From contig JAUXWH010000131.1 in the NCBI GenBank assembly GCA_030681365.1, forward strand, positions 1 through 64,000: 64,000 bases of DNA, written 5' to 3'. The translations under genes and the position numbers were made by a program. This document shows positions 47,017 to 56,056 of the stretch, in pieces. Every line of letters begins with the position of its first letter. Positions within the stretch are counted from its first letter, which is position 1. This stretch comes from Bradyrhizobium sp. (GTDB lineage: Bacteria; Pseudomonadota; Alphaproteobacteria; Rhizobiales; Xanthobacteraceae). The notes beneath the pieces were generated by a model. That model had not been told where the DNA came from. It made no database searches and was given only the letters and a program-made list of their open reading frames with translations.

Positions 47017-47334
47017 ATGTCTCGACACCACGGACGCCATCAGATTCGCTTTCGGCTTATTCAATCTGCTTCGGCTTGCTTCCTACCCTCCGCAGAACGT
47101 CGCCGGAGCGCGCACGATCATGGCGCCCACGCCATCTCCCTCACCTCCTGGACGATCTGGATCGGCGCGAATGCGACCACCGCTCTCTACGCATGGGTGC
47201 GGCTCACCGATGTCGCGCTCGCATCGGTCAGCGCGTTCAACACGGCCTGTTGTGTGCTCGTCTTCTGCATCGCTGGATACAAGCGCCTCGTCTTCACAAG
47301 GTCACCGACCATTCAACGGCTGGAGGCCGCATGA
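47017..47334 (+). pseudogene. PQ-loop/MtN3-like small membrane protein with apparent compensating frameshifts
   Basis: Frame of ATG 47017 gives MSRHH; next frame gives DAIRFAFGLFNLLRLASYPPQNVAGAR; original frame resumes DHGAHAISLTSWTIWIGANATTALYAWVRLTDVALASVSAFNTACCVLVFCIAGYKR. Confidence 0.5.
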
Positions 47335-47399
47335 GACGTTTGTCGCCGGTGCTTCGCAACCGAGAGAAATTGAACCCAACCCCGACAAGGAGAAATCGA

Positions 47400-48392
47400 A
47401 TGAGCATGGTTCGATACGTCCGGGCATCGTTGCTTGCTTCCCTCCCGCTGGCCGCGGCGACCCTTGCCCCGGGGTGGCCGGCAGCGGCGCAGCCGTTCCC
47501 CTCGAAGGTCATCACCATCGTCGTTCCGACCGCGCCGGCCACGCCGCCGGATATCATCAGCCGGGTTGTCGCGGCCGAACTTTCGGAAAGCGACGGCTGG
47601 CGCGTCGTGGTCGAGAACAAGCCGGGCGCCGTCCTGACAATCGGTGGATCCGAAGTCCTCAAGCATGCTGCCGACGGCCATACCATCTATGCGATGGCGC
47701 TGCCGGTCAGCGCAGCGCCGGCCTTCCTGCCCAACATGCCGTTCCGGCTGGAAACGGACTTCGCGCCCGTGATCAAGATATCCACGTCATACAACGTGCT
47801 CGTTGTGAACCCGTCTGTGCCGGCGAAATCGGTGTCCGAACTTGTCACGCTGGTGAAGAGCCAGCCGGACAGGCTCAATTTCTCCTCAGGCGGGTTCGGT
47901 ACCCCTGCCCATCTGATCGGAGAGATGTTCAAGCTCGAGACCGGCGCGCGCGTCACGCACGTGCCGTACAACCAGTTTCCCCAGGCCATAGGCGATCTGC
48001 TCAACGGCACCAACCAGTTCATGTTCATTACGACGCTGCCGGTTGTTGACCTGATCACCAGCGGCAAGCTGCGGGCGCTTGCGGTGACCGGGCCGAAGCG
48101 GATCGCGGCGCTCGCCGACGTGCCCACGATTGTGGAGCAGGGCTTTCCGAATCTCGTGGTCGAAGATTGGGTCGGCTTCGCGGTGAAAAGCGGCACGCCG
48201 AACGAGGCCGTGACCCGGCTGAACACGGCGATCAATAAAGCGCTGAGCAAGCCGAAGGTACGTGAGGCATTCGCGCGGGTCGGCGCTGAACCCGCGGGCG
48301 GCACGCCGACGGCCTATGGCGATCTCGTCAAGTCGCAGGTCGCGCACTGGGCGAAGGTAGTGAAGGACGCAGGCATCAAGATGGGGCAATGA
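47400..48392 (+). CDS. TctC/Bug-family tripartite tricarboxylate-type solute-binding protein
   Basis: Signal peptide; KVITIVVPTAPATPPDIISRVVAAELSE; GLMKLETG-like LIGEMFKLETGARVTHVPYN. Confidence 0.93.
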   Translation: MSMVRYVRASLLASLPLAAATLAPGWPAAAQPFPSKVITIVVPTAPATPPDIISRVVAAELSESDGWRVVVENKPGAVLTIGGSEVLKHAADGHTIYAMALPVSAAPAFLPNMPFRLETDFAPVIKISTSYNVLVVNPSVPAKSVSELVTLVKSQPDRLNFSSGGFGTPAHLIGEMFKLETGARVTHVPYNQFPQAIGDLLNGTNQFMFITTLPVVDLITSGKLRALAVTGPKRIAALADVPTIVEQGFPNLVVEDWVGFAVKSGTPNEAVTRLNTAINKALSKPKVREAFARVGAEPAGGTPTAYGDLVKSQVAHWAKVVKDAGIKMGQ

Positions 48393-49291
48393 TGAGTGAT
48401 TTCAGAGTAACGCTGCTGGGCACCGGGACACCGATCCCGGTGCCCGACCGTTTCGGGCCGAGTACGCTGGTCGAGGCGGGAGATCAGAAGCTGCTGTTCG
48501 ACGCGGGCCGCGGCGCGTCGATCAGGCTGCATCAGCTTGGCGTGCCGATCGGCAGTATTGATGCGCTGCTGCTGACGCACTTTCATTCCGATCACACCGT
48601 CGGCATTCCGGACCTGTGGCTGACCGGGTGGCTTCAGGCGTATTTCGGAACACGCACGGCGCCGCTGCGCGTGATCGGGCCGGAGGGAGCCAGGACCCTG
48701 TTAAACCATCTCGAGCAGGCCTATGCGCTCGACGTCAGCATCCCCATCGTAGACGAGAAGCTCCCGCCGCAGGGTGCCGCGATCGACGTGAGCGAGTTCG
48801 CTGCCGACGGCGTCGTATTCAAAAGAAATGGCGTGCGGGTGATCGCCTTCGAGGTTGACCACGGGGCTGCGATCAAACCCGCCTACGGATACCGCATCGA
48901 ATACAACGGCCGCTCGGTCGTGATCTCGGGCGATACACGGTTCAACCAAAACGTCATCAGGTATGGCGCCGGTGTTGATCTCTTGATTCACGAGGTTGCG
49001 ATAGTGCGGCCAGAGTTGCGCGCGGAACCCTTTATTCAGCGTATCATGGCGCACCATACGACCGCCCGAGAAGCCGGGACCGTGTTCGCACAGACGCGCC
49101 CCGGGCTCGGCGCCTATACACACATAGTCTTTCTTGCCAGCGAAAAGGTACCCCGCGCCACCGTGGACGAACTCATCGCGGAAACGCGACTGACCTACGA
49201 CGGCCCCTTGGTAGTCGGAGAGGATCTGATGTGCTTCGAGATTGGCCAGCAGGTGTCGGTGCGGCGGTTCACAGACCCGCCGCACACATAG
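48389..49291 (+). CDS. MBL-fold metallohydrolase (RNase Z-like)
   Basis: VTLLGTGTPIPVPDRFGPSTLVEAG; LLTHFHSDHTVGIPDL; SGDTRFNQNVI. Confidence 0.93.
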   Translation: MMSDFRVTLLGTGTPIPVPDRFGPSTLVEAGDQKLLFDAGRGASIRLHQLGVPIGSIDALLLTHFHSDHTVGIPDLWLTGWLQAYFGTRTAPLRVIGPEGARTLLNHLEQAYALDVSIPIVDEKLPPQGAAIDVSEFAADGVVFKRNGVRVIAFEVDHGAAIKPAYGYRIEYNGRSVVISGDTRFNQNVIRYGAGVDLLIHEVAIVRPELRAEPFIQRIMAHHTTAREAGTVFAQTRPGLGAYTHIVFLASEKVPRATVDELIAETRLTYDGPLVVGEDLMCFEIGQQVSVRRFTDPPHT

Positions 49292-49428
49292 GCGCAGCAG
49301 GTTGAAGCTCTGGCTGGCCTCCTGGGGCCTGGGCGGCGATCTGGAATGTCCTCTCTGGCACGCTGCTGGGACGTAGCCGTCATGTTGGTCGGCACTTCGC
49401 TTTGCCCACCCTACGATTCCCGGGATAA

Positions 49429-50604
49429 TTACGCCGCGATCAGTTCGTGTGGGAGCGGCGCAATCGCCTGCTCGGCGATCAGTTCGTCGCAGAACAGGCG
49501 GGCTTCTTCCCGCGCCGACTCCGTGGCGAAACGGCGCAGCAGGATCAACAGCGGCTCGGCGGCCTGCGGGTCGGTTTCGCAATGCGTCAGCACGCGCTCC
49601 ACCATGCGGCGCCGCAATCTGGCCGCGCCACCGATGCTGTCGACGAACCCGGTCTCCTGGCAGACCTCAAGCGCCATCTGGAATGCCGCGAAGGTCGATG
49701 GCGGCAGGCCGGCGCGACGCAGCAGCGCCTGCAGGCTGGCAGCGCCGCGATCATGCAGCAGCGCGGAGACGCGCGCCAGCGGCAGTTCGGACAATTCCGC
49801 CAGTGCGGCATCGAACAGATCGAGATTGCCCGACAGCAGCGCGCGCAGGATCAGCCCGGCGGTCAGCTGGCCGGTGGCGCGCAGATGCCGCACCAGGCCG
49901 CAGATGTCGTCGCCGCGCGAACGTGCCGCGATGTTGACGGTGGAACGCTCGCGCGCCTCGCTCGCGATCCGCCCTGCCCGGTCCGCGCTCAGCCAGTTGC
50001 GGGCGACCACGAACCGCGCCAGCGTGTCCGACAGTTTGGCGACCAGGGCAACCCGCGTCGCCGCCGGCAAATCCTCCAGCACCAGCATGGATTCCCGGAT
50101 CGCGGCGAGATGGCCGTGGCGTTCGACGATGCGGTCCCATGAGAATGGCGCGAGTTCGGCATAGGCATTCTCGATCAGCTCGAGCGCCGCGGCGGCACTC
50201 CCTACTTCGGCGATCGCGGCGCACACCGAGGGCGGCAGATTAATGCGGCGGGCGATGGCGCATTGCATCTGGCAATTGCCGGTCGCGACGATGTCGACGA
50301 GATCGGCGTCGATCAGCAGCGGTGAATGTTCCAGCACCGGAAGTGCCACCGACGCCTGGTCGAGCGACAGCGCCTGCACGATGCCGGCGGGCGCCTCGAA
50401 GCTGCGCGCAAACACTTCGGCCATGGCTTGGCGCACCAGCGGCGATGTGTCGTCGAGCATCATCAGCAGCGCGCCTTCGGCGGCGGCGCGATCGTCCTCG
50501 GACAAATCCGAAATCAGCCAGGCCCGCGCCAGCGACCGCGTTGCCTCTGCCCGCTCGCCTGCCGGAGCGGTACGTATCCAACTAATGAACTGCCGAACAA
50601 TCAT
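49429..50604 (-). CDS. DUF2336 family protein
   Basis: RAWLISDLSEDDRAAAEGALLMMLDDTSPLVRQAMAEVFA; FVVARNWLSADRAGRIASEARERSTVNIA. Confidence 0.85.
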   Translation of the reverse strand: MIVRQFISWIRTAPAGERAEATRSLARAWLISDLSEDDRAAAEGALLMMLDDTSPLVRQAMAEVFARSFEAPAGIVQALSLDQASVALPVLEHSPLLIDADLVDIVATGNCQMQCAIARRINLPPSVCAAIAEVGSAAAALELIENAYAELAPFSWDRIVERHGHLAAIRESMLVLEDLPAATRVALVAKLSDTLARFVVARNWLSADRAGRIASEARERSTVNIAARSRGDDICGLVRHLRATGQLTAGLILRALLSGNLDLFDAALAELSELPLARVSALLHDRGAASLQALLRRAGLPPSTFAAFQMALEVCQETGFVDSIGGAARLRRRMVERVLTHCETDPQAAEPLLILLRRFATESAREEARLFCDELIAEQAIAPLPHELIAA

Positions 50605-50675
50605 GACCCTGGAGGCCTACGCAACCCGACGACACCGTGACGCGATGCCACTGCAATAGAAAATAAACCACGCCG

Positions 50676-50726
50676 CTTAACAAAGGGTTCACCATAAACG
50701 GCTGGTTTTGTTGACGTTTTGTTAAG
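50676..50726. promoter_or_regulatory. 9-bp inverted repeat upstream of DUF2336 gene
   Basis: CTTAACAAA ... TTTGTTAAG. Confidence 0.4.
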
Positions 50727-50840
50727 GGAGCCAAGCCGGATGCCCAGGCATCGTTTCCCGGAGGCCGCGCAGCACCACAAGCGCGTTCACGCGCGTCTTC
50801 GACGCATTATGGTGATGCGCTGCAGATCCGAGGTCCAGAT

Positions 50841-50917
50841 GGGTCCCGGCTCTGCGGAGCAGCGTGCCGGACGATGCTTCGCATCGCCGGGAGAACGCTG
50901 CACCGCGTCCGGGACAC
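50841..50917. repeat. REP-like inverted repeat
   Basis: GGGTCCCGGCTCTGCGGAGCAGCG ... CGCTGCACCGCGTCCGGGAC. Confidence 0.65.
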
Positions 50918-50923
50918 GATGAA

Positions 50924-51979
50924 TTAGCTGAAGATGCCGAAGCGATCGCTGAAGAGATCGAGCCGCCCTGGCGGACGGACTTCGGGTTTGCGTGCCGACA
51001 GCGATTGCGCCGCGTTCGCTGAGGAAGTCTCGGTCACAGACGCAACCGAAGTCAGCGACGAGGAATTGCCCCACAATTCCTGAACCGCCGGCGAGAGTGG
51101 TTGCGCGCGCTCGCCGGCCTGGAACAAGGAACGAAAGATCGGGTCGGTCGGCTGCGGCGGCGTCTGCGCCGATGCGAATGACATTGTCGCCGGCGTCACG
51201 GCGCGGGAGTCCGGAAAGCTCGAGAGGTACGCGGCGTTGTCCACCGGCGCGGTGGCCGGCGTGGCGCTGGCCAGCATGACGCGCCGCGGCGCGTCGCCCC
51301 CGGCTGACGCCATCGCGGTACGCGTCGCCTGCGAATTGGCCGCGCTGGCATAGCGCGCGTTCAGCACCGAATAGACCTCGGAGACGCTGCGCGCACTCCC
51401 TGTCTTGTCATAGAAGATCGAGCGATTGGCGGCGGCGGCATTGGGAAACAACGCCGCGCCGGAGGCGTTCGGATTGTTTTCGGCGTTCGAGATCAGCTTA
51501 CCGGCGCCGTTGGCGCCCATGAAATGCGCCATATAGAGTTCGCCGTCGGTCGGGCGGCGCCCGATCCTGCCGGTGAGCTTGAAGCTGTTGGACTGGGCAA
51601 ACACCGCCGCCATCGTGGAGGCTGCCTCGGGATCGTTGCGCAGCTTCATGATCGCGTCGCGGGCGGCGGGATCGCTGACGAAATAGCCGCCGGAGGGGTT
51701 TTTCGTGATGGCGTCGGCATATTTGCCGTAGCCGAGCTGGCTGCCGGCTTCCTTCACGGTGCCGAGCCAGGTCTGGTCGATGAACTGGTAAAGCCCGCGC
51801 GCCGACGAGGTGGTGGCGGCGGCTTTCGGGTTGAAGTTGGACTCCATCTTGGCGGTGGCGAGCATGTATTCGAAGCTGGTGCCGGTGGTAACGGCGGCCT
51901 GCTTGATCGCGCCGGCAATCCGGGCGCGCGAGGATTCGACACCTGCCGTGGCCCTGGCGCTTGACGTGTCGACCGACAT
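50924..51979 (-). CDS. SLT-domain lytic transglycosylase
   Basis: TGTSFEYMLATAKMESNFNPKAAATTSSARGLYQFIDQTWLGTVKEAG; AHFMGANGAGKLI. Confidence 0.9.
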   Translation of the reverse strand: MSVDTSSARATAGVESSRARIAGAIKQAAVTTGTSFEYMLATAKMESNFNPKAAATTSSARGLYQFIDQTWLGTVKEAGSQLGYGKYADAITKNPSGGYFVSDPAARDAIMKLRNDPEAASTMAAVFAQSNSFKLTGRIGRRPTDGELYMAHFMGANGAGKLISNAENNPNASGAALFPNAAAANRSIFYDKTGSARSVSEVYSVLNARYASAANSQATRTAMASAGGDAPRRVMLASATPATAPVDNAAYLSSFPDSRAVTPATMSFASAQTPPQPTDPIFRSLFQAGERAQPLSPAVQELWGNSSSLTSVASVTETSSANAAQSLSARKPEVRPPGRLDLFSDRFGIFS

Positions 51980-52072
51980 TTCTTGGTGCCCCGCTCCTCG
52001 CGAAACGACCGCCCGGCCTTCTCGGCACGACAGGCGGCGCTCAGGCCTCCTGCAACCCTGCGTCGGTTATGG

Positions 52073-52088
52073 TTAATGGCGGGTTAAC
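52073..52088. promoter_or_regulatory. Perfect CtrA-box match
   Basis: TTAA-TGGCGGG-TTAAC. Confidence 0.55.
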
Positions 52089-52098
52089 CGGAAGGCCG

Positions 52099-52558
52099 CT
52101 AACCGCTCACATCGACGGCGTGAGTTTCCTTCGAGGTCGACAGCACGATCACGGTCTCGGTGCGCTGGATCCCTTCGATGCCTTTCATGGCCGCGAGGAA
52201 GGCTTCGAGGTCCCGTGTGGTCCGTACCCGCACCTTCATCAGGTAATTCCAGGCGCCGGTGACGTGGTGGCATTCGAGCACGGCGGGCATCCGCGCGATC
52301 GCGTCAAGGAACGCCGGCTCGGTTTTCGGATCGCTCCAGCCGACATAGACGAAGGCCAGGAGGTTGAGACCCAGCACTTCGGGCGAAAGCCTGGCATGAA
52401 AACCGCTGATGATGCCCTGCCGCATCAGCCGCTTCAGGCGATCGTTCAGCGTCGAGGTCGCCACGCCCGATCGCCTTGCCGAGTTCGGCGAGCGGCAGAC
52501 GGTCGTTCTCCTGCAGCGAGGCCAGCAGTTTTCGGTCGATGTCGTCGAATTAACCCAT
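52099..52558 (-). pseudogene. Lrp/AsnC-family regulator disrupted by stop at codon 3 and a 1-nt frameshift
   Basis: ATG GGT TAA TTC GAC GAC ATC GAC CGA AAA CTG CTG... then frameshift at GCGATCGGGCGTGGCG into VATSTLNDRLKRLMRQGIISGFHARLSPEVLG. Confidence 0.75.
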
Positions 52559-52562
52559 GGCT

Positions 52563-53003
52563 CTACCGATAGACCTTCGCCGGATCGAACAGCCTGTCCG
52601 CATCCACGAACGACAATCGCGCCCCGCTCTCTCCCGCGTCGACCTTGCGGTAGAAGCAGGAGCGGCGGCCGGTGTGGCAGGCGGCACCTGCCTGCTCTAC
52701 CCGGATCCAGATCGCGTCCTGATCGCAATCCAGCCGCATCTCGACCACGCGCTGGGTGTGGCCGGAACTCTCGCCCTTGCGCCACAACGATTTCCGGGAG
52801 CGGCTGAAGTACCAGGCTTCGCCGCTGGCGATGGTCTTGCGCAGGGCCTCGTCGTTCATGTGCGCGACCATGAGCACCTCGCCGCTGCCGGCGTCGGTGG
52901 CGACGCAGGTGACGAGGCCCGACGCATCGAATTTGGGCTGAAACATCAGCCCTTCCTCGATGTCGTCGCTGTCTGCGGATGTGGTCACGGGCCGCCCTCG
53001 CAT
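52563..53003 (-). CDS. hisI: Phosphoribosyl-AMP cyclohydrolase
   Basis: [69 protein letters not shown]. Confidence 0.97.
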   Translation of the reverse strand: MRGRPVTTSADSDDIEEGLMFQPKFDASGLVTCVATDAGSGEVLMVAHMNDEALRKTIASGEAWYFSRSRKSLWRKGESSGHTQRVVEMRLDCDQDAIWIRVEQAGAACHTGRRSCFYRKVDAGESGARLSFVDADRLFDPAKVYR

Positions 53004-53016
53004 TGATTGGGCGAGG

Positions 53017-53712
53017 TCAGCGCTGCGGCCCGCGCACCATGGACATGAAACGCGCCTGCTCCGCCGGATTGTCGCGGAACATGCCGGTAAAGCGGCTGGT
53101 GAACGTCATTGCGCCATGCTTGGCGACGCCACGCACCGACATGCACGTATGCTCCGCTTCGATCATCACTGCAACGCCGCGGGGTTTCAGGACTTCATCG
53201 ATCGCGGCCGCGATCTGGGCGGTCAGATGCTCCTGGGTCTGCAGGCGGCGCGCGAAAATGTCGGTCAGGCGCGCCAGCTTCGACAGCCCCACCACCCGCT
53301 CGACCGGCGTATAGGCGATATGCGCCCTGCCGTAGAACGGCATCATGTGATGCTCGCATTGCGAGGTGACTTCAATGTCGCGGATCAGCACGAAGTCGTC
53401 ATAGCCCGCGGTCTCGCCAAAGGTGCGGTCGAGCACCTCCGCCGGACACTGGTGATAGCCCTGATAGAGTTCGTCATAGGCTTCGACCACCCGGCGCGGC
53501 GTATCGATCAGACCCTCCCGGCCAGGGTTTTCCCCGATATAGCCGAGCAGGGTTTGCACCGCCGCTTCGGCCTCGGCGCGCGACGGACGCGGCTGGTCGG
53601 CGCGGACGGCGGCGGCCAGAAATTCGGCAGGATCGAGTTCGGCCGGGCGCACTTCCGGGCTTTTTACATCGGAAGGCTTGCCGGGGCGGAGGGATTTGAT
53701 CAAAGCGTCCAT
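53017..53712 (-). CDS. folE: GTP cyclohydrolase I
   Basis: [60 protein letters not shown]. Confidence 0.97.
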   Translation of the reverse strand: MDALIKSLRPGKPSDVKSPEVRPAELDPAEFLAAAVRADQPRPSRAEAEAAVQTLLGYIGENPGREGLIDTPRRVVEAYDELYQGYHQCPAEVLDRTFGETAGYDDFVLIRDIEVTSQCEHHMMPFYGRAHIAYTPVERVVGLSKLARLTDIFARRLQTQEHLTAQIAAAIDEVLKPRGVAVMIEAEHTCMSVRGVAKHGAMTFTSRFTGMFRDNPAEQARFMSMVRGPQR

Positions 53713-53908
53713 GTCAACTCCGTTCGACCGGTCATCAAGACCGGAGTGTCACCGGGCAGACGGGGCGGTTGGCCGCCGGGCGCCTGAGTCCCACTATAGC
53801 AACACCACCGCTGCTGGATGAGTTTCCATTCCGGGCAGCGGGGATGCAACGGCCGGACTGTATTTCCGCCGTCTGCGACCATATATAGGACCACAGCGTG
53901 CTGCCGCC

Positions 53909-53950
53909 AAGGGCAGTCAAAGGGCAGTCAAGCGCGGTCAAGGGCGGTCG
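53909..53950. repeat. 10-11 bp imperfect tandem repeat, 4 copies
   Basis: AAGGGCAGTC AAAGGGCAGTC AAGCGCGGTC AAGGGCGGTC. Confidence 0.75.
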
Positions 53951-53977
53951 CCGCCCGGGAAGCCGAGGCCACGATCT

Positions 53978-54427
53978 ATGCTGAACGACATTTACAACAA
54001 GCGGATCATCGAACTCGCGGGCAATATTCCCCGGATCGGCCGCCTTCCCGACCCCGACGCCAGCGCCACCGCGCATTCCAAGCTGTGCGGCTCCACCGTC
54101 AAGATCGACCTCAAGATGGACGGGCCTGTCGTCACCGACTTCGCCCATGACGTGAAGGCCTGCGCGCTAGGCCAGGCCTCGTCCTCGATCATGGCGCGCC
54201 ACGTGGTCGGCTCGACCGCGGACGAAATGCGCGAACTGCGCGAGACCGTGCGCAGAATGCTGAAGGAAAACGGCTCCCCCCCGCAAGGCAAGTGGGCCGA
54301 CATCGCTTTGCTCGAGCCGGTGCGCGACTACAAGGCACGGCACGCCTCGACCATGCTGACCTTCGATGCCGTGGTTGACGCGATCGGCCAGATCGAGGCC
54401 AGGGCGAAACAGCCGGCTTCGGCCTGA
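53978..54427 (+). CDS. IscU/NifU-N-like iron-sulfur scaffold family protein
   Basis: HSKLCGSTVKIDLKMDGPVVTDFAHDVKACALGQASSSIMARHVVG. Confidence 0.88.
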   Translation: MLNDIYNKRIIELAGNIPRIGRLPDPDASATAHSKLCGSTVKIDLKMDGPVVTDFAHDVKACALGQASSSIMARHVVGSTADEMRELRETVRRMLKENGSPPQGKWADIALLEPVRDYKARHASTMLTFDAVVDAIGQIEARAKQPASA

Positions 54428-54501
54428 GCCGACCGGCTGTCATACGCCGCTTATCGCCGCCGCGCTGCGGCAAACCGGCCGCCCGTCATCGCTTCGGTCC
54501 A

Positions 54502-54906
54502 CTATCTGGGCGTCTTCGTCGTCGCCTTTGCGATCGCATCGACGAGGTCGACGAGGGAATGGCGGATTTTGCCATGCGCGATGCCCCCGAACGCGTTCAA
54601 CAGTTTGAGTGTGCTGCGGTCGGGGATGAGCTTGACCGGAGCGGACCCCTTGCTCTCGCCGGCGGACGTAACGGCATTGGCGTCGAACAAGGCGCCCACC
54701 GGGATGCCGAATATCTTGGCGATCTGGGGAAGCCGCCCGGCGCCGACCCGGTTCATGCCTTTCTCATATTTCTGTATCTGCTGGAACGAGACGCCGAGCC
54801 GGCGGCCCAGGTCGCCTTGCGACATGCCCACGATCAGTCGATGAGCGCGTATGGATTCTCCGATCTGGATGTCCGCGGAATTCGGCCGCCGCCCTTTTTT
54901 CTTCAT
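54502..54906 (-). CDS. XRE-family HTH regulator
   Basis: IGESIRAHRLIVGMSQGDLGRRLGVSFQQIQKYEKGMNRVGAGRL. Confidence 0.93.
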   Translation of the reverse strand: MKKKGRRPNSADIQIGESIRAHRLIVGMSQGDLGRRLGVSFQQIQKYEKGMNRVGAGRLPQIAKIFGIPVGALFDANAVTSAGESKGSAPVKLIPDRSTLKLLNAFGGIAHGKIRHSLVDLVDAIAKATTKTPR

Positions 54907-55216
54907 TTCTGAATGTTGCTACCTTCGGAGGATGATTCACCGAGTACAATTCTAGATACGTTATCTCCCGGTTCGTTCTGTTGTTTTGTAGATGGAGCAT
55001 TCGGCCAGTGGTCTGGGAGCTTCCCTAGCCATAGGTGTTTCGTTGCGGATTCCCCGACGATTCCAGTAATCGGCCTGCGGGATCGCGACAGCTCCGGGGA
55101 CTACGACGCTCGGTCAGTTCAACGCTGGCGTAGAACGGTGGCACGTTTTGCCCTCTTCCGCAGCGCCGGCCGGAGCGCTCTAGTCGATACTACGTCAGGT
55201 AGCAGGAGTCTGGACT

Positions 55217-55795
55217 ATGCAGAATAACGTGCGGACCATCGCCTCCAGTCATAATCAGATTCGCACGGAGGTCGTAACGACATACCAGCAGCTGTTACAT
55301 GCCTACGCCATCCGCAGCATCTGCTTCATGGAGGAGCACGGCGTCCCGGCCCGGCACGAATTCGATGGCAACGATTACCAGGCCACACATATGATCGTCT
55401 ACGCGGGTGACGAACCCGTCGGCACCCTGCGTATTCGATGGTTCAAGGACTTCGCCAAACTCGAACGCACGGCCTTTCGCGAGGCTTATCGCAATACCCA
55501 TGTCCTGAAAGCGTTTGCGTATTTCGTATTCGACCACGTCGCCCGCAAGGGATACGACAAGGTCATCACCCATGCCCAACCGAAATACGCGCGGCTGTGG
55601 CGAATAATCCTCGGATTCAAGAAGGCCGAAGGCAAGGCGCCGCTCTACTTCGACGGTCACCCGGAGCCGTACATCGAACTCGTCAAGGAACTCACTCCGC
55701 CGCTCAATGCAATCTCGGCAAGCACGGACGCGGCCATTCTGTTTCGAACCGAGGGCTTCTGGGATGCGCCATCAGAGTACGAAGCGGTCGCATAA
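55217..55795 (+). CDS. GNAT / LuxI-FeeM-like acyltransferase
   Basis: AYAIRSICFMEEHGVPARHEFDGNDYQATHMIVYAGDEPVGTLRIRWFKDFAKLER; THAQPKYARLWRIILGFKK. Confidence 0.7.
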   Translation: MQNNVRTIASSHNQIRTEVVTTYQQLLHAYAIRSICFMEEHGVPARHEFDGNDYQATHMIVYAGDEPVGTLRIRWFKDFAKLERTAFREAYRNTHVLKAFAYFVFDHVARKGYDKVITHAQPKYARLWRIILGFKKAEGKAPLYFDGHPEPYIELVKELTPPLNAISASTDAAILFRTEGFWDAPSEYEAVA

Positions 55796-55849
55796 TCAGC
55801 TTCAGTATCGACCAGAGAACATCTTGCGCAGCCGCAACCCGACGAAAAC

Positions 55850-56056
55850 ATGGGCACCGCCGTGGAATTCTCCCGGACCTATATGAAGCAGGTGGTCGCG
55901 ATCCACCAGGCGATGTTCGAAAAGCTCCTGTTCGACGAGAAAGCGGGCGTGAGCCTGGAACTGGCCGAGCTATTCCACGACGCCGGCCGGACCTACCTGC
56001 AAATTTCGGAACGGATCAACGCAACGTACTTGTCTCATCACTCCCTTCAAGATTGA
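55850..56056 (+). CDS. Small hypothetical protein
   Basis: MGTAVEFSRTYMKQVVAIHQAMFEKLLFDEKAGVSLELAELFHDAGRTYLQISERINATYLSHHSLQD. Confidence 0.5.
   Translation: MGTAVEFSRTYMKQVVAIHQAMFEKLLFDEKAGVSLELAELFHDAGRTYLQISERINATYLSHHSLQD

Noticed and set aside
55139-55152. TGGCACGTTTTGCC resembling a sigma-54 promoter
   Set aside because: GG-GC spacing is 8 nt instead of 10
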